A stretch of 64,000 nt of DNA from Phialocephala subalpina (lineage: Eukaryota; Ascomycota; Leotiomycetes; Helotiales; Mollisiaceae): assembly GCA_900073065.1 (NCBI GenBank), contig FJOG01000005.1, positions 186,001 through 250,000 of the forward strand, given 5' to 3'. Of the stretch, positions 34,045-45,920 are shown piece by piece. The notes beneath the pieces were generated by a model. The model did not search any database. It was not told the origin of the DNA and was given only the letters and a program-made list of their open reading frames with translations. The translations under genes and the position numbers were made by a program. Numbering within the stretch: the first letter of the stretch is position 1; each line of letters begins with the position of its first letter.

Positions 34045-36049
34045 ATGGGCCTGACACTGCCAATGGCAGGTACGCCCCAAACAACGTCTAGTGCTCCTCC
34101 AAAACCAACAAGCAATGTAGTCGGCGATGTGTCCGGCCTGAATGGCTACACTGATGGCTCAGGTGAAGAAACAGACGGTACAGTCTTCAACTCCAAATCA
34201 AGAGTCTCCAAAGCTTATATTACTTCAGCTTCGAACAGCTTTCACGGCTTGGAGCTACCATTAGATGGTCAGGATTCGGCATCAATTCTGCAAAATCTCC
34301 TCAATTTCAACTCTTCAAATAGCAGCCGCGAGATCCAACACCAACCTGACGACCAATTTCAAAGTCTTTTGAATGCTGTTGCAAGCGCCAATGTTCGAGG
34401 ACAAGCAAGATCCGAACGTCAAGATCAACCAGGCACCGATGCCCCAGCACATGAAATAGCTGAACATGAAGATCAACGAGGCACCACTACCAGACAAGAA
34501 GTCGTTTGCGGTCCTCAAGACCAAATTGCACCCAATACTGGAGTACGAGAAACAATTGAAATCCAAGACCATCCAGTACCTCCTTTACAGATCGGTGCAG
34601 ACAGCTTCTTCATCAGAACCTTCACCCCAGAGCCTAAATCAACGAAGCGTAAGCGCGGTCACGATAGTCAGCAACAGAGTCCTATTCAGCAAGAGAGTGG
34701 ATGGATGGAATCCAAGCGCAAGGAGAAAGAACGTGTCTTGGCAAAGCAGCGAGAGGCATGGGGGACAGAAGACGCACCTTCAGACTCGCCTGGTCCATTG
34801 GCAGAGGCAGATGCCAGAGTAAAGGATCCACGTGCGCTATCGGCTACCGTGCTTTTCAAGAAGCCAACTGACGCAACAACATACTCTCGTAGGTTTGACC
34901 CTATGTTCTTGGCTACGTGTACTGACAGACTACAGGAGCTCACATGTCGGCAGTGTTCTTCGAGCTGGAATTAGGCAGTGAGGAATTTGTCTTAATTCAA
35001 GCTGCAGCCAAACAATACATGCTCGATCCAGATCACCCCGAAAGAGATCAATGCGTCAATCCCGACCGGGATGAAATTTCAAAAACCAAGCTGAAGATGT
35101 GGGAAACTTGTACAGCCTTCTTGGTGGATGGAGGTTGGGGTGAAGGTCTTTGGGGGGCTGATGCGCCTTATATTGACGAGCCTGAGAGAACATTGAAATG
35201 GCCCAGAGACAAGAACAAGTAAGTCTCCCTCTTATATTTTTAAGTAATGTTGCTCACTATTCTAGGATCGTCAAAAAACTCATTCCTCTGTTGCGACGCC
35301 AAATTACTAATGCTAGACAAAAGAAGTACAACAGGGAAGCTCGCCAGAAGAAGAAAAACAATCCCCAGAAAGGTCCTCGAGATTATATTGATGGAATGTC
35401 AAATAGTTCCCCACAGTCTCCGCCACAAACAGAAGGTAGCCAAGCAGCCAGTCCTCCTCCATTTGACCCATTCGTTGACAGTCGAGCTTCTCCAATACCT
35501 TGTCAACAATTTCCGGAGGCGCCGATGGGAACACCAAGTCAGGGACCACAAAACACAGCCCAAAATCAACAGCAGCAGCTTTCGAACGATATGCAGCAGG
35601 AGCACCCACTGCAAAATGATCCAGCCATCAACTCAAACCTCGACCAGTACCACTACTCATTAGAGCGCTCAGTCCAGCTAGACATCCAGCCGGAGAATAG
35701 TGAAGGCAACTCAACCGCTTACAACGAAGGATCTTTCATCCCAGATCCAAGAGACCTCATCCCCAGTCCCGACCTCAAGTACTACGTCAACATTCTCCGA
35801 AGAGGTTGTCGGGCCTTTCCAAGACTGGACTTGGCACCACACGACTGCTCAGGCTTTGCGGACTTGATTCAACACATCCGTAATTATATCGGTGATGATA
35901 CGCCCCCACCTTTCTTCCACATCCAGGTGCAACTCCCGGGCGTCCTGTTCACTATCTTTGACGAGAACAGTTGGCGCCATGCAATCGAACAGGTCATGGA
36001 CAACGATTGGATGGATGGAGAAGTGAGATTTGTGGTCGGACTCGATTGA
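34045..36049 (+). CDS. Uncharacterised fungal protein with a conserved central domain and a patch copied from MED15
   Basis: Exons 34045-34888, 34936-35218 and 35266-36049 give about 636 residues. Residues 1-280 are disordered, with a basic bipartite-like cluster (STKRKRGHD, ESKRKEKERVLAKQREAWG) that suggests nuclear location. The central conserved-looking domain reads MSAVFFELELGSEEFVLIQAAAKQYM, DPDHPERDQCVNPDRDE, KLKMWETCTAFLVDGGWGEGLWG and LKWPRDKNKIVKKLIPLLRRQITNARQKKY. It looks like a helical nucleic-acid- or protein-binding module, but I cannot name it. The C terminus (FADLIQHIRNYIG, FFHIQVQLPGVLFTIFDENSWRHAIEQVMDNDWMDGEVRFVV) looks like a small ubiquitin-like or PB1-like fold; this is inference. 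Bases 35486-35623 encode 46 residues nearly the same as a piece of MED15. Confidence 0.7.
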
Positions 36050-36408
36050 GGGATTTTTCAAGAGACTTTTCCCTTTTTTACTGCACAGATACGATGTTAT
36101 GATACCCCGTCCGCATGGGACATAGATACCCGAGGCTTTCCGCCTCTGCCAACTGCATTAGAGCATCTGGTGCATAAGTCTCCGAGACAGCTAGACTCCT
36201 AATTAACTCTAGACAGCGATACAATGAAGGTCAGTGATTCAGTGAAAATGAAATCCTATTCGACTCTCATGTGTCTAAATCAACAAAATATGCAAAAGAG
36301 CCTATGATACGCTTCACAAACGAGAAAGTAAGGGCTTCTCAAATGGGGATCTTTCTTCCCTGGTTCGAGGCTTATTATCTACATACTTACAAATTATTCC
36401 CCCTCAAG
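36050..36408. other. Convergent 3' spacer
   Basis: Between the uncharacterised gene (+) and the methyltransferase gene (-). I see nothing else. Confidence 0.5.
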
Positions 36409-37260
36409 TCACCCTCTCCTCTTCCTCAATATCGCACACACCAACCACCGCTTCCTCCTCGTAACATCCTCAATTCCTCGATCAGTGACCCACTCCCTCT
36501 CCACACCTTCCGCATTCCTCTCCCATATCCTCTCGATTTCCAACCCCAACTCTCTCAATTTCTCCTCCTCATAAAATCCCCTCATCTTCTCCCTTCCCGT
36601 ATGGAAACCTGCAACAACCCACGCCTTCCCCTCCTCCTTTAAAAAGTGACTTATACTCTTCAGCAAATTCAAATGCTGCCACGGCATCCATAAACAATCC
36701 GCCACCAATATCCTCCCAAACCTCCCCTCATTGCTCTTCGAAAATTTGTCATCCAGAACTCCCCACTCATGGCCTTGGACTTCAATCTCTCCAATTCCTG
36801 GAAACTTCGATCGAAGAGGAGGTACATTCCTCTCCACATTCGCCCTAATATTCTCCAACACCTCTTTCGCAGGATAATCACTTATCGCCACCCTCCTTCC
36901 GCCTGTCAACCCCGCCACCAACCCCGCGAGTCCCGTCCCAGCCCCAAGTTCCAAAACCTCCTCTCCTTTAACATTCCAATGTCTGCCCTGGTCATCTTTC
37001 CCCTCTTCAATAAACTCAGCAAGTTGTAACCCCGCGTTCCATAGAAAATGACTGAATAATCGTCTATTATCTTGGCCTTGAGGGTCTGCTAATGAGAGTG
37101 TGAGGGGTCCGAAGAGGGGAGAAAGGTAGATTACGGATGAGGTGGCGTCGCCGTGTTGGTTGGTTATGTCGTCTGGGAATATCACGCCGAGGGATGAGGA
37201 GAGGATGTCTTCTGGGTCGTTGGTTTCGGGGCCGGAGAGGCGGATCTTGTCGGTTAGCAT
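36409..37260 (-). CDS. Class I SAM-dependent methyltransferase, METTL21/NNT1 (EFM7)-like
   Basis: A single exon of 283 residues. The SAM-binding motif I is clear (EEVLELGAGTGLAGLVAGLTG, about residues 98-118), followed by the acidic post-I position (VAISDYPAKEVLENIRANVERNV). RILVADCLWMPWQHLNLLKSI matches the D-C-(L/I)-(W/Y) post-motif seen in the METTL21/FAM86 protein-lysine methyltransferase family (PF10294). The upstream FSHFLWNAGLQLAEFIEEG corresponds to the family's W-x-(A/S)-(A/G) entry helix. Yeast NNT1/EFM7 methylates elongation factor 1A, and older annotations call such proteins nicotinamide N-methyltransferase. This protein may be an EFM7 orthologue or a paralogue. Confidence 0.75.
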   Translation of the reverse strand: MLTDKIRLSGPETNDPEDILSSSLGVIFPDDITNQHGDATSSVIYLSPLFGPLTLSLADPQGQDNRRLFSHFLWNAGLQLAEFIEEGKDDQGRHWNVKGEEVLELGAGTGLAGLVAGLTGGRRVAISDYPAKEVLENIRANVERNVPPLRSKFPGIGEIEVQGHEWGVLDDKFSKSNEGRFGRILVADCLWMPWQHLNLLKSISHFLKEEGKAWVVAGFHTGREKMRGFYEEEKLRELGLEIERIWERNAEGVEREWVTDRGIEDVTRRKRWLVCAILRKRRG

Positions 37261-37868
37261 TTTGATGTTGGATAACGTAGTACGGAGTATCGAGGGGAGG
37301 ATGTCAGGGGCTCTGATACAAAGTATGAAGAGTTGAAGTTGTGTTGCGACGAGGGATCTATTTGGATGTTGGTGGGGTAAATTTTTCTGCCAGCTCGGAC
37401 ATCTGCCCCTCCATACGAAAGGAGTTTAGGGCGAGGTTTCAGCTCAAGGATCGTATCGTGTGCTTACTGTTCAAGTCACTCTGGAAGTTTGGAAGATTGA
37501 TTGTTCAAATATCATTTGACATTGATGATTGAAGAGGTGTCTCTCAATTACTTTACTACTAAACACAGCTCTCCTCCCAGCATTGAACAACGGACCGGCC
37601 CGCGGCCGAGTACTGCCAAAGAAATGTATGAGAAGAACCGCTCAAAAGCTTTCCACATGAATATGTTATGCATGCATGCTGTTGATGAATGATGGATATA
37701 TGTTGGAAAGAGCTTTTATCTTTTGCTGTGGTATCGTCCCGTTCCCTCCATGCGCCGAAACCCCCACAAAAAATAAAAAATTTGGATAGATATCCGACAA
37801 GATATTATATAAGAAAGGTATCTCGTAAACACATGTCATGGCTCGTAGATGCGAATCGCAATTCGTAA
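37261..37868. other. Intergenic region, no gene recognised
   Basis: Promoter of the methyltransferase gene plus the 3' UTR of the C2H2 regulator gene. Nothing else is visible. Confidence 0.5.
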
Positions 37869-40286
37869 TCATGACTCGCGCTTGACTTCCATCAACCTTT
37901 CCAGATCCATTCCAGTCAGATCATCTGCGATCCAGGGACCTTTCTCTTCTTCTGTTGACTCGTGGAAAGCTTCTGCACGTCGCATAGTCTGGACGTCCAG
38001 GTCGGTGACATATGCCTTCTCGTCGCTCAGCTTCATGCGGACCTCATAGTCCGTATCAAGCATCATGTCGTCTTTCCAGAGACGACGGGGTCCATCGAAG
38101 ACGCAGAGAACACGCTTCTTCATCTTCATCTGTGAAGCTGGGCAGCCCCATGAAGATGGGTAGTCCTTGCGCTTCTTGCGTCCCTTCGAGTTGAGGGTCA
38201 CGCCTCCTTTCGAGTGCGTCATTCCTCTTGACTTCTGGACACCATTGACTGGGTTGCGGTTTCCGCGACCCTTTCGTGAAGACTTTGCTCGAAGAGTATA
38301 ATCGTCATCATTCTCGTCATCGAAATCCTCGTCCTCATCATCCTCCTCTGCCGAGAACTGGGTTGTGGTAGTCGGTAGAGCGTTGTTGCGAAGTGTTTCA
38401 TGCACAGCTTGGTCTTGCTCCACCTCAGCAAGGCGCGCAGCATTAATGGCTTCTGATGGTTCTTCTTGTTGCACAATGCGAAGAACACAATCATCCAAAT
38501 GCTCGTAGAAGTCTTGAGCGTTGCTGAATGTGCCGGAACATGTCGAACACTTGCCAGTGGCATCGGGAGCGTATCCAGAAAGCTTCTTCGCGCTGTTGAT
38601 GTTGCCCGAAGTCTTCTTCCTGGAGTTTGGTGGGGTTTGTTCAACTGCGTGGACTGAGGTCAAATGCCTCTTAAAAACGTCGGCGCGGTTGAACGATTTT
38701 TCTGCCGCAGATCCGGAACCTGGGCAGAAACCGCACACCATTGTTCCCTTGTAATGGGTCAAGGTGTGACGGTTCTTGTCGTACTTTCTTGCGAATCCCT
38801 TGATATGGTAGTCGCAAGTTTGAATCGGGCACTTCTCTGGTCGCTCATTCTGGTGAGTCAACATGTGTGCCTTCAAATCCTTGAAAATTTTTCCGCAGTC
38901 GGGATAAGTGCATCGTCCCTTCTCCTTGGACTCCTCGCTGCTGAAGTTACCATCTTGGCTGCTGTAAGATTGATGAGAAGCCAAGGATGGTCGGCGGTGA
39001 GGTGGTGGATATGGATAAGAGCTGTACAAGTACGGCGATTGGCTCCCCTGCTTCACTGGTCTCGGGCTCCTCGACATCTGGGATAATGATGGCGAGGCTG
39101 GATATTGGGGTGGAGGATACGCAGATGCGTCGTTCGACTGTGTGGCTGATGTTGGGCGACCCGTGTATTGTGGGTGAAGAATTGATGGGTCTGAACGCCA
39201 ATTTGTTAGCCGAGTGTTCTCATTTCCGAGCGGTGAAGAACAATGCTGGGTTGACAGAGGAAACCGACAAGAAGATTCAAGAGGCGGTACAAAATTGCCA
39301 CTAGATTGAGAAAAGAAAGGAGACTGAAAAGATGCGTATGATGGAGATGGTTCGGACGTGAAGGATTGAGATATTGCAGAAGTGGGAGATCGCATGTCTT
39401 GTGCTCGTCCAGTCGTGCTCGATGAGGTGTAAAAAGGTGCGCTAAATGCTTGCGAAGGTCGACGCGAAGAGGTAGGAGATCTTGAAAAAGCAGATATAGG
39501 AGATCTGAAGCAATCATCTCGGGAGTCTGCCCGGACGGCACTGACGGGTGTCACTGGCGAAGCCATTGACCTCGTGGGCGTCGGTGTATCCATGGAAATC
39601 GGTGAAGGTACAAAAGTTGACAAAGAAGAAAGAGACTCGGAAGTGGACGGGATCGAACCATGCTGACGAGGTGCAGAACTAGTAACTGGTTTACACTCAC
39701 CAACAAAGCCATTGGGTTTGGCAGGATTGAACGCGTCTAAAGCAAAGTCGTCCATACCTGAAGGTTGAAAGGTGTACTCGTTGCCAGGCCCAAAGTTATC
39801 ATAGCTCACAATACTCGGGTTCAACCCGAGACCATGAGGAGCCCATTCCGGGGGTGGGACAACATGTCCATGGATCGAGTGCGGCGAGCCCATGGCTGAG
39901 GAGGTTGCTGAAGGGCCTGATGCGGTCGAGTAATTTGAAGGAGCTCGAAGTTCTGGTGATTCCATAGCGTACTGAGGAGCTTCGGCGTACATGGAGGAGG
40001 ATCCAAGTCCTGTGCTCGCTGGGTATCCATCCTGTGTTCTTGGGTAGGAGAATGCCTCCATGTTGAAGTTCTGCGGCGCAGAAAATGGAAAGCTCTGGGA
40101 GAACATGTTTTGAGGATCTGGGTATAACGGGAAGTCGACCTCCTCGTTATCGTTGCGCATATGACGAGAGAGCATATGATAAGTTGTTTCTGCAATTGAG
40201 ACCATTTTTGTGGGTTTAGAGACGTCGATGGCTGGCTGTTGTCTTGGGTTGAAGCCACAACCTGTCGTCTGCGTGATATCAGTCAT
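37869..40286 (-). CDS. C2H2 zinc-finger transcription regulator, uncharacterised
   Basis: A single open frame of 805 residues. The N-terminal 420 residues are Ser/Pro/Tyr-rich and disordered, typical of an activation region (TPTPTRSMASPVTPVSA). A finger cluster follows at about 455-560: CTYPDCGKIFKDLKAHMLTH, then CPIQTCDYHIKGFARKYDKNRHTLTH and CGFCPGSGSAAEKSFNRADVFKRHLTSVH. A partial finger comes later (CSTCSGTFSNAQDFYEHLDDC). Then come an acidic run (EEDDEDEDFDDENDDD), a basic run (SSRKGRGNRNPVN, SKGRKKRKDYPSSWGCP) and a C-terminal module (RRLWKDDMMLDTDYEVRMKLSDEKAYVTDLDVQTMRRAEAF). Fungal C2H2 proteins with this layout control development or metabolism; the target genes cannot be inferred. 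The gene is preceded by about 5.6 kb without a recognised gene. Confidence 0.75.
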   Translation of the reverse strand: MTDITQTTGCGFNPRQQPAIDVSKPTKMVSIAETTYHMLSRHMRNDNEEVDFPLYPDPQNMFSQSFPFSAPQNFNMEAFSYPRTQDGYPASTGLGSSSMYAEAPQYAMESPELRAPSNYSTASGPSATSSAMGSPHSIHGHVVPPPEWAPHGLGLNPSIVSYDNFGPGNEYTFQPSGMDDFALDAFNPAKPNGFVGECKPVTSSAPRQHGSIPSTSESLSSLSTFVPSPISMDTPTPTRSMASPVTPVSAVRADSRDDCFRSPISAFSRSPTSSRRPSQAFSAPFYTSSSTTGRAQDMRSPTSAISQSFTSEPSPSYASFQSPFFSQSSGNFVPPLESSCRFPLSTQHCSSPLGNENTRLTNWRSDPSILHPQYTGRPTSATQSNDASAYPPPQYPASPSLSQMSRSPRPVKQGSQSPYLYSSYPYPPPHRRPSLASHQSYSSQDGNFSSEESKEKGRCTYPDCGKIFKDLKAHMLTHQNERPEKCPIQTCDYHIKGFARKYDKNRHTLTHYKGTMVCGFCPGSGSAAEKSFNRADVFKRHLTSVHAVEQTPPNSRKKTSGNINSAKKLSGYAPDATGKCSTCSGTFSNAQDFYEHLDDCVLRIVQQEEPSEAINAARLAEVEQDQAVHETLRNNALPTTTTQFSAEEDDEDEDFDDENDDDYTLRAKSSRKGRGNRNPVNGVQKSRGMTHSKGGVTLNSKGRKKRKDYPSSWGCPASQMKMKKRVLCVFDGPRRLWKDDMMLDTDYEVRMKLSDEKAYVTDLDVQTMRRAEAFHESTEEEKGPWIADDLTGMDLERLMEVKRES

Positions 40287-43200
40287 TGATCAATGGCGAA
40301 GAATGCTTGGTGTATATATGTATATACCTTTGCTTCTAGAGGCGATCCAGTATGATTAGTATCCAGGAGAAATATTCGGACTGGATCTCGGGGGCCTTGG
40401 GACTTATAGCAGCGCGCGCTTGAATATGTTCGTCCACGCGGGTGGTAGCGAAGACTGGGGATGGTAAACTGAGGAGGGAGTGGACGATGATCAGATATGA
40501 TCTGAGACAAGACCGAGTTATCGTAGGAGAGAGCGAGGTGTGGAGGATATATAGAATCCGATGAAGGACGGAGAAGGTATCCGGTAAAAAAAAGTAAGGT
40601 TCGGGAGAGGGAGAAGTAAGATTATGTGCAATGCCAATGCGGTCAGACGAAATCACGCTGATCGCTGCCTTGCAAGTTCAAGACAGACACTGGGTGTGAA
40701 TGTTCGGGTGTCGATGGAGGATGATGTTTCCTGGATTGGGGGCACATCTAGGATTAATTATAATGGCCGTGAGAGCAGTACGGAGGTAGCAATAGTACGG
40801 ATCGAGTGTTGACCCAGAGCTGCGCATTCTACAGGGGACCCTTACCACCAACAGGCAGGCCCTGGAGGGCTTGGATGACCCTGCACCTCGGCCTTGCCAG
40901 AGCATGCAAAAGGGTCAGTGGAGTGGTGCAACTGCACCTTGGGCGTACTTGACCCAAAGAAGACAACGCCAGCCAGCCACGCCTATTTCCCTGCTCCCCC
41001 TTCACCGCACCGCTGTGGCCACAGGCACCAAGAACGACAGCAGTGCAGGACCTCCCGCTTGAAGTTTGGCTAGGATCTGCCTCACCCATGGATAAGATCA
41101 ATCTCCATATCGCCTCCTCCGTTGCCCTAGTCCCCCCATTGACATCGCCAGATCGAGGCCAGACGAATACCGAGCTTCGTTTTCCGTCCAGTCAGATTCT
41201 CGCCTTCGGGCCATTGTCTGTACCCCTCGCTAGTCACTGTCACCGAGTTCAAGTCCACTGTCACTCTCGTGGTTAACCAGAACCAACGTGGCCCTGTGTA
41301 CCCGGTTCGATTCTGGTGGCTTGCGGGACTGTCCCTCAGTCTCCGTTTTGAGCAGTAGACTCAAAATCGTTACCGAATCCAGTATGGCTAGCAGCGAAGC
41401 TTCGCTTTTGTCTTTCCTCTTCAGAAGCTCGATCGCCAAAGTATCCTCCTACCCATGGTCTGATCATGTTCGCGATGCACAAAGATTTGTTACATCATGA
41501 CATGGGATGAAAAGGCAGATAGTTTCCGTCTCCATGCCTGGATCTCGGTGTGTTCGAGACCTCGAGTCCAACGAGTCCCCAAATTCCAATTGTTCTGAGG
41601 CAGCAAGCTCTGTTGCCTGAATACTCGGTCACAAGCAGAGCGAAACAGATCTCAAAGATCGGTTTTGATGGCGCCGAGACTCTGACGAGATGCGTTCAAG
41701 TAACGAGGTAAGCACCGATGAGGTCGCCAACAGCACATCATCATCCACACCATCCCCGTCTGATGAGAGACCGGGAGGGGTGCCAACCAGGGTTCTCCGT
41801 TGTGGCTGAGGCTCTTGTGGTTGAACAAACTAAAATAACTCGATAGTGGCAGTGCATCGTCACAATTATGCTACTACCATGCACAAATAGTTCCACAAAA
41901 TGACCAAACATCTGCGCATAACATCTCTCCACACGTTTCACTCTCATTCCAGTCATTCGGGGTATGCGAGCAACTGCATCCTGATGTCCAAGTGCGATGA
42001 CCCTTTGGAGGTCATCGTAATGAGCCTTGGATGACCCATGTCTTGCGGGACATTCTCACGGCGCCGGCAGGACCCATTTCGATTTGGCGAGGCAGACTCG
42101 CGCGTTCATTATGTCTCTGATGTTGATTGTTCAGGACTATCTAATCGTTGTATCTTGACTTGTCAACGTCCGCCTCCGCGTTTGGGCTTACCCATCAGTT
42201 GCTTTTGCCTGGAGAAGTAGTCGGACGTTCTCATTACCTCATGGTGCTGTGGTGCGATCGAAGGACTGGCGGAGTTCGCTGTCATAGCAAGCAGAAGCCA
42301 CGAAGATACGATCGCCTTGAGGCAACCCCTTTTATTTGCAAAGGTTTAAATACCCTGGTTGTTTATGTACGTCTTCGGTGATGAACTTTCCTGCTCCTTC
42401 AGCCTTACAATCAGGAGTAAATAGTGTGATTGGCTGGTTCAGAAGGCATCAAATGATGCTGCCCGACTTGGCGTCAGATCTCTATATGAGAGTCAAATCT
42501 CGAAGATGCATTGGTTGATCTCGACAAATCTCAAACAAAACACTACCTGCCCACTCGCTTTTTATCGGTGAGGTGTGCGTACTCGAACACTGGAGACGAA
42601 GGATGTAATATCCCAGAAGCTCGAGGACTTTGGGATAGTGGTGCGGTACTTCGCTTGGATATCTCTCTGATCTGAGGGACGAGCACCCGTCTATAATTGC
42701 CAGTGTGAGATGATCGGAAACGTGATGATCGTGGGGTTATGCGACTGAAAGGAGACTTGGATCCATGTGAAAGATGCATGATCCCGTATCCAAGTATTGC
42801 TCGTGCTCGGTATTGCTAGAGAGCTCTAATGGCCGCCATCTGAAGTCAGTCCGTTGTGACATCCTCATGCAGCAGTTGGAATGCGGTTGCCTCGCGACAT
42901 GTGCAGTTCTTGGCTTCTGATCGTGATCTTTCGAGAGTGGTCGAGGAAACTTGGTACAGCCCTATGAAGCATCACGGGAACGAGGGCATACATGAGATCC
43001 GTGCAGGGGCTTGGGTGGCTGTGCGTGCCACACCCACCCACAATTGCTAGCGCCGAACCAGTGTCTGCCCCATACCTTCGGAGCTGCCGCTGCAGGGAGA
43101 AATAAGGACCCCACACCGCTGTTCGTAGAGAAACCAATTAAAAGCGCCATATGGTGGTAGGGCAGAGGAAAGTCCTCTGATGACTGTATTATGATCTCGC

Positions 43201-45920
43201 CGTGGAGAGTCGCACCGACACTTCGATCGTGATAGTCCAACGGTTTGCTGGTGAATCGAGTGTTAATGCAGTGAGACTGCCAGCGACGCAACGTTTCCAA
43301 CAGCAGTGGCTTCCTCCAGCTTCCAGAAAGGCGATGGCGTTAATACTTTCACACAGCTTCTCCACGACACCACCGACACATTAATGAGCGATGTATCCCT
43401 CACCCCAGCGCCTCCGCTCTTCTGTAAGTCTTGTCTGTTGCGGAGAACAACCTTCACGCCTCAATTAAGTTCGATACTACGAGGTTCCAACATCAGGCCA
43501 TTTTGCGTCTGGACGGACGGACCATCATATCAAACCTTGGAATTTGGGCATCTGAAACCGAGTGGAGTAGATTGGAGTAGATTGGTGCGGTATGTAAAGC
43601 CCCTTCCTGCGATGGCTGCTTCTCAACTCGGCGGAGATTTCACTACCTCGACGACACTTCCAGCGAAACTCGCTTACTAACCCGAAAAGGAGAACGGATA
43701 ACACTGGTTGATGATCGGCAATGAGGTGCTTCATCAAGCCCGTGCGCTGTCGAAAAGTTTCCATGCGGTTGGGAGATGATCTGAGCCCTGATTGGCTCGA
43801 CTACGAGATCGCAAGGTTGGCCTGTTCAGATGGATATGAGACTAGCCGCATTTGCTCACCAAGCCCTGGAACTCTAAATCCTCTTTTGGACGAAAACCTG
43901 GTGTGGTGTCGGGAGATGGTCGAGTCCAGGCTGCCGGGACCACGATGACAGACTCTTCGGAGACTGAGAGTCCAGAACTTCAAGTCAGGCCGCAATATTG
44001 CTGCATGCTCCCAAGCGCAGAGATCGTATGCGACCTCCCATCGCACATTTAGAGTCCCGTCGATTTGGGACCTGGGAAGTTCGTGCAATATTTTCTTCGT
44101 CGCCCCTGCGAAACGCCATCGCCCGTGCCAATAATTAGTCTCGGATGCATCAAGGAAGGCTATTTTTGAACTTTGGAGATTTCATGCCGCCCATGAGGCT
44201 CTTCTCTGTCCAATGACAGGGTCGTATTCGTTCTCGTCGTAGAGGCGGCCAATCAAGTCAGACCTCAACCCGAAGCCTGTTTGTTCGATCACTCGCTTGC
44301 CCCCTGATTCCCTCGTCCAATGTCAGCGTAGCATTTCTCCGTAGCCTTGTCCAAAGTAACCCCCACCAAAAGATCGCCGTAAGGTTGCTCTACCCGCTTC
44401 TTGGGCCTGGAGTCTGGGATCCCACGCGGTTTTGGTGCTTGTCTGTCTTTAGGAACCTCATTTCGCGGACGCAAAGCACAGGCTTGGAGCGCGAATGTTA
44501 TCTGGCCAAGGGACCTGGGGACATGGTGGAAACGTACAGTACATGGGCGTGTGATAACTCTGCATCGCTTGGATCTGTAGCCGCCATTGCCCAAAAGTGA
44601 CCTGCAGAAGATAAATTAATCGACTCTTGGAGCCACGTGGATTTGCGATCACCCTTGGGATGCCTCCTTCAGTCCTCACTATTCTGTTTCCGGAGTGTGG
44701 TCGCCGACTTAGCAGGCGGGAGGCGTACCCGTACAAAGCCTTCGAAGCTTTCATGATGATTCCCTCCCCTGATAGGGTATGTTCGAGGCTCTCCCCGCAT
44801 CTCAATTCTTCCGGACGTCCCAAGACGATATCGCTGTCACTCCTCATTCGCTATGGGCAGCTCCTCCAGAGCTCCAGAGGTGACAAGATTCCAGACTCTG
44901 GTTCGTCCTTGCCAGTCCTCGCACTAGATGTTATCCTCCTACCAAAGTCCGACGATTTAACAAGACTTTGAGCTCTTCTGGGGAAAACTTGCGGGGGACG
45001 CGAACGCCATGTTCCCATTAATCTGGTTGCAGTCTGAAAGCATGGGGATGCGTGCCGGGTACCTCGTGTCACCCAAGAAATACTAAATCGTACGACAATT
45101 TGCGTTTTTAGTCGCGGTTGCAACTGACGGTTGGTATACCTCCAGTGTTCGAGAACTTCCAGGACAATGGAGGCGTGATGGTATTGGTTCCGCGGCGTCT
45201 TGTGCAACTGTGAGGCTTGGATTTCGCTCCTTTGGTGCCGAAGTCGAACGTGGTGGGAGACGAGGTTGATGCATTGTCGATGAAGTTGTGCCATGGGAGA
45301 GAAAGCAGCAGCCCGTCAATAGTGTGCGCAGCATGATGCCCTTGGCGGCGTGGATGGGAGTGGAATGAGTCGATCATGGGGTCGATCAAAATAGGTTGAC
45401 GGTGCAAGATAAACTTTCTTTTCCTCCCGTGGTGTTGGGATTCTGTCAGGGGAGATGTTTGAAGATCGACAGGCCGACATGGTTGGAAACCAAAGTATTG
45501 ATTTTGCTGGTTCGAGGGGTTCTAAACGAGGAAGCCTGTAAGTATCTGCAGATAACAAATTAATTTGATGGAAGCGAGAAGTTGATCGCGACCACGCATT
45601 GAAAGTTTTCATGCTCATCGAGGCTCATGCATTGTGTTATTTTTAGTTGAATGAATCGAGATTGTCATGATTCGGAAGTCTAGGCATTGGCAGGCATTCT
45701 TGGGATCGTACGTTCTGCATTTTGTATTGCATGCGGTGGCCTTCATTGTCCGAGATGAGGTAGCGAGAGAGAAAGTATTGACTTGCCTGCAACAGATTCT
45801 CAAAACATTCGGGACAACGTCCAATCATTTCCGGGGAAGTTTTTGCTTTCCGAGTCAAAGAAGTTTGGCAATTGCCACCCGTGAAGGCCTATCTACTACA
45901 CCAAGCTTTATATCTTACGC
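40287..45920. other. Very long region without a recognised gene
   Basis: About 5.6 kb upstream of the C2H2 regulator and downstream of the AhpD-like gene. It contains many short frames, none over about 130 residues and none with a conserved pattern. Base composition is not strongly AT-rich, so heavy RIP is unlikely. Small local repeats occur, such as two copies of GGAGTAGATT at 43563-43582. It may be a long promoter and 5' leader of the regulator, noncoding transcription units, or relics too decayed to see. Confidence 0.45.

Noticed and set aside
41300..41325. GGTTCGATTCT, another B-box-like sequence
   Set aside because: No matching A-box or cloverleaf upstream.
40372..45920. Possible transposon or RIP-decayed island
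   Set aside because: No terminal repeats, no transposase or reverse-transcriptase motifs, and no strong AT enrichment visible.
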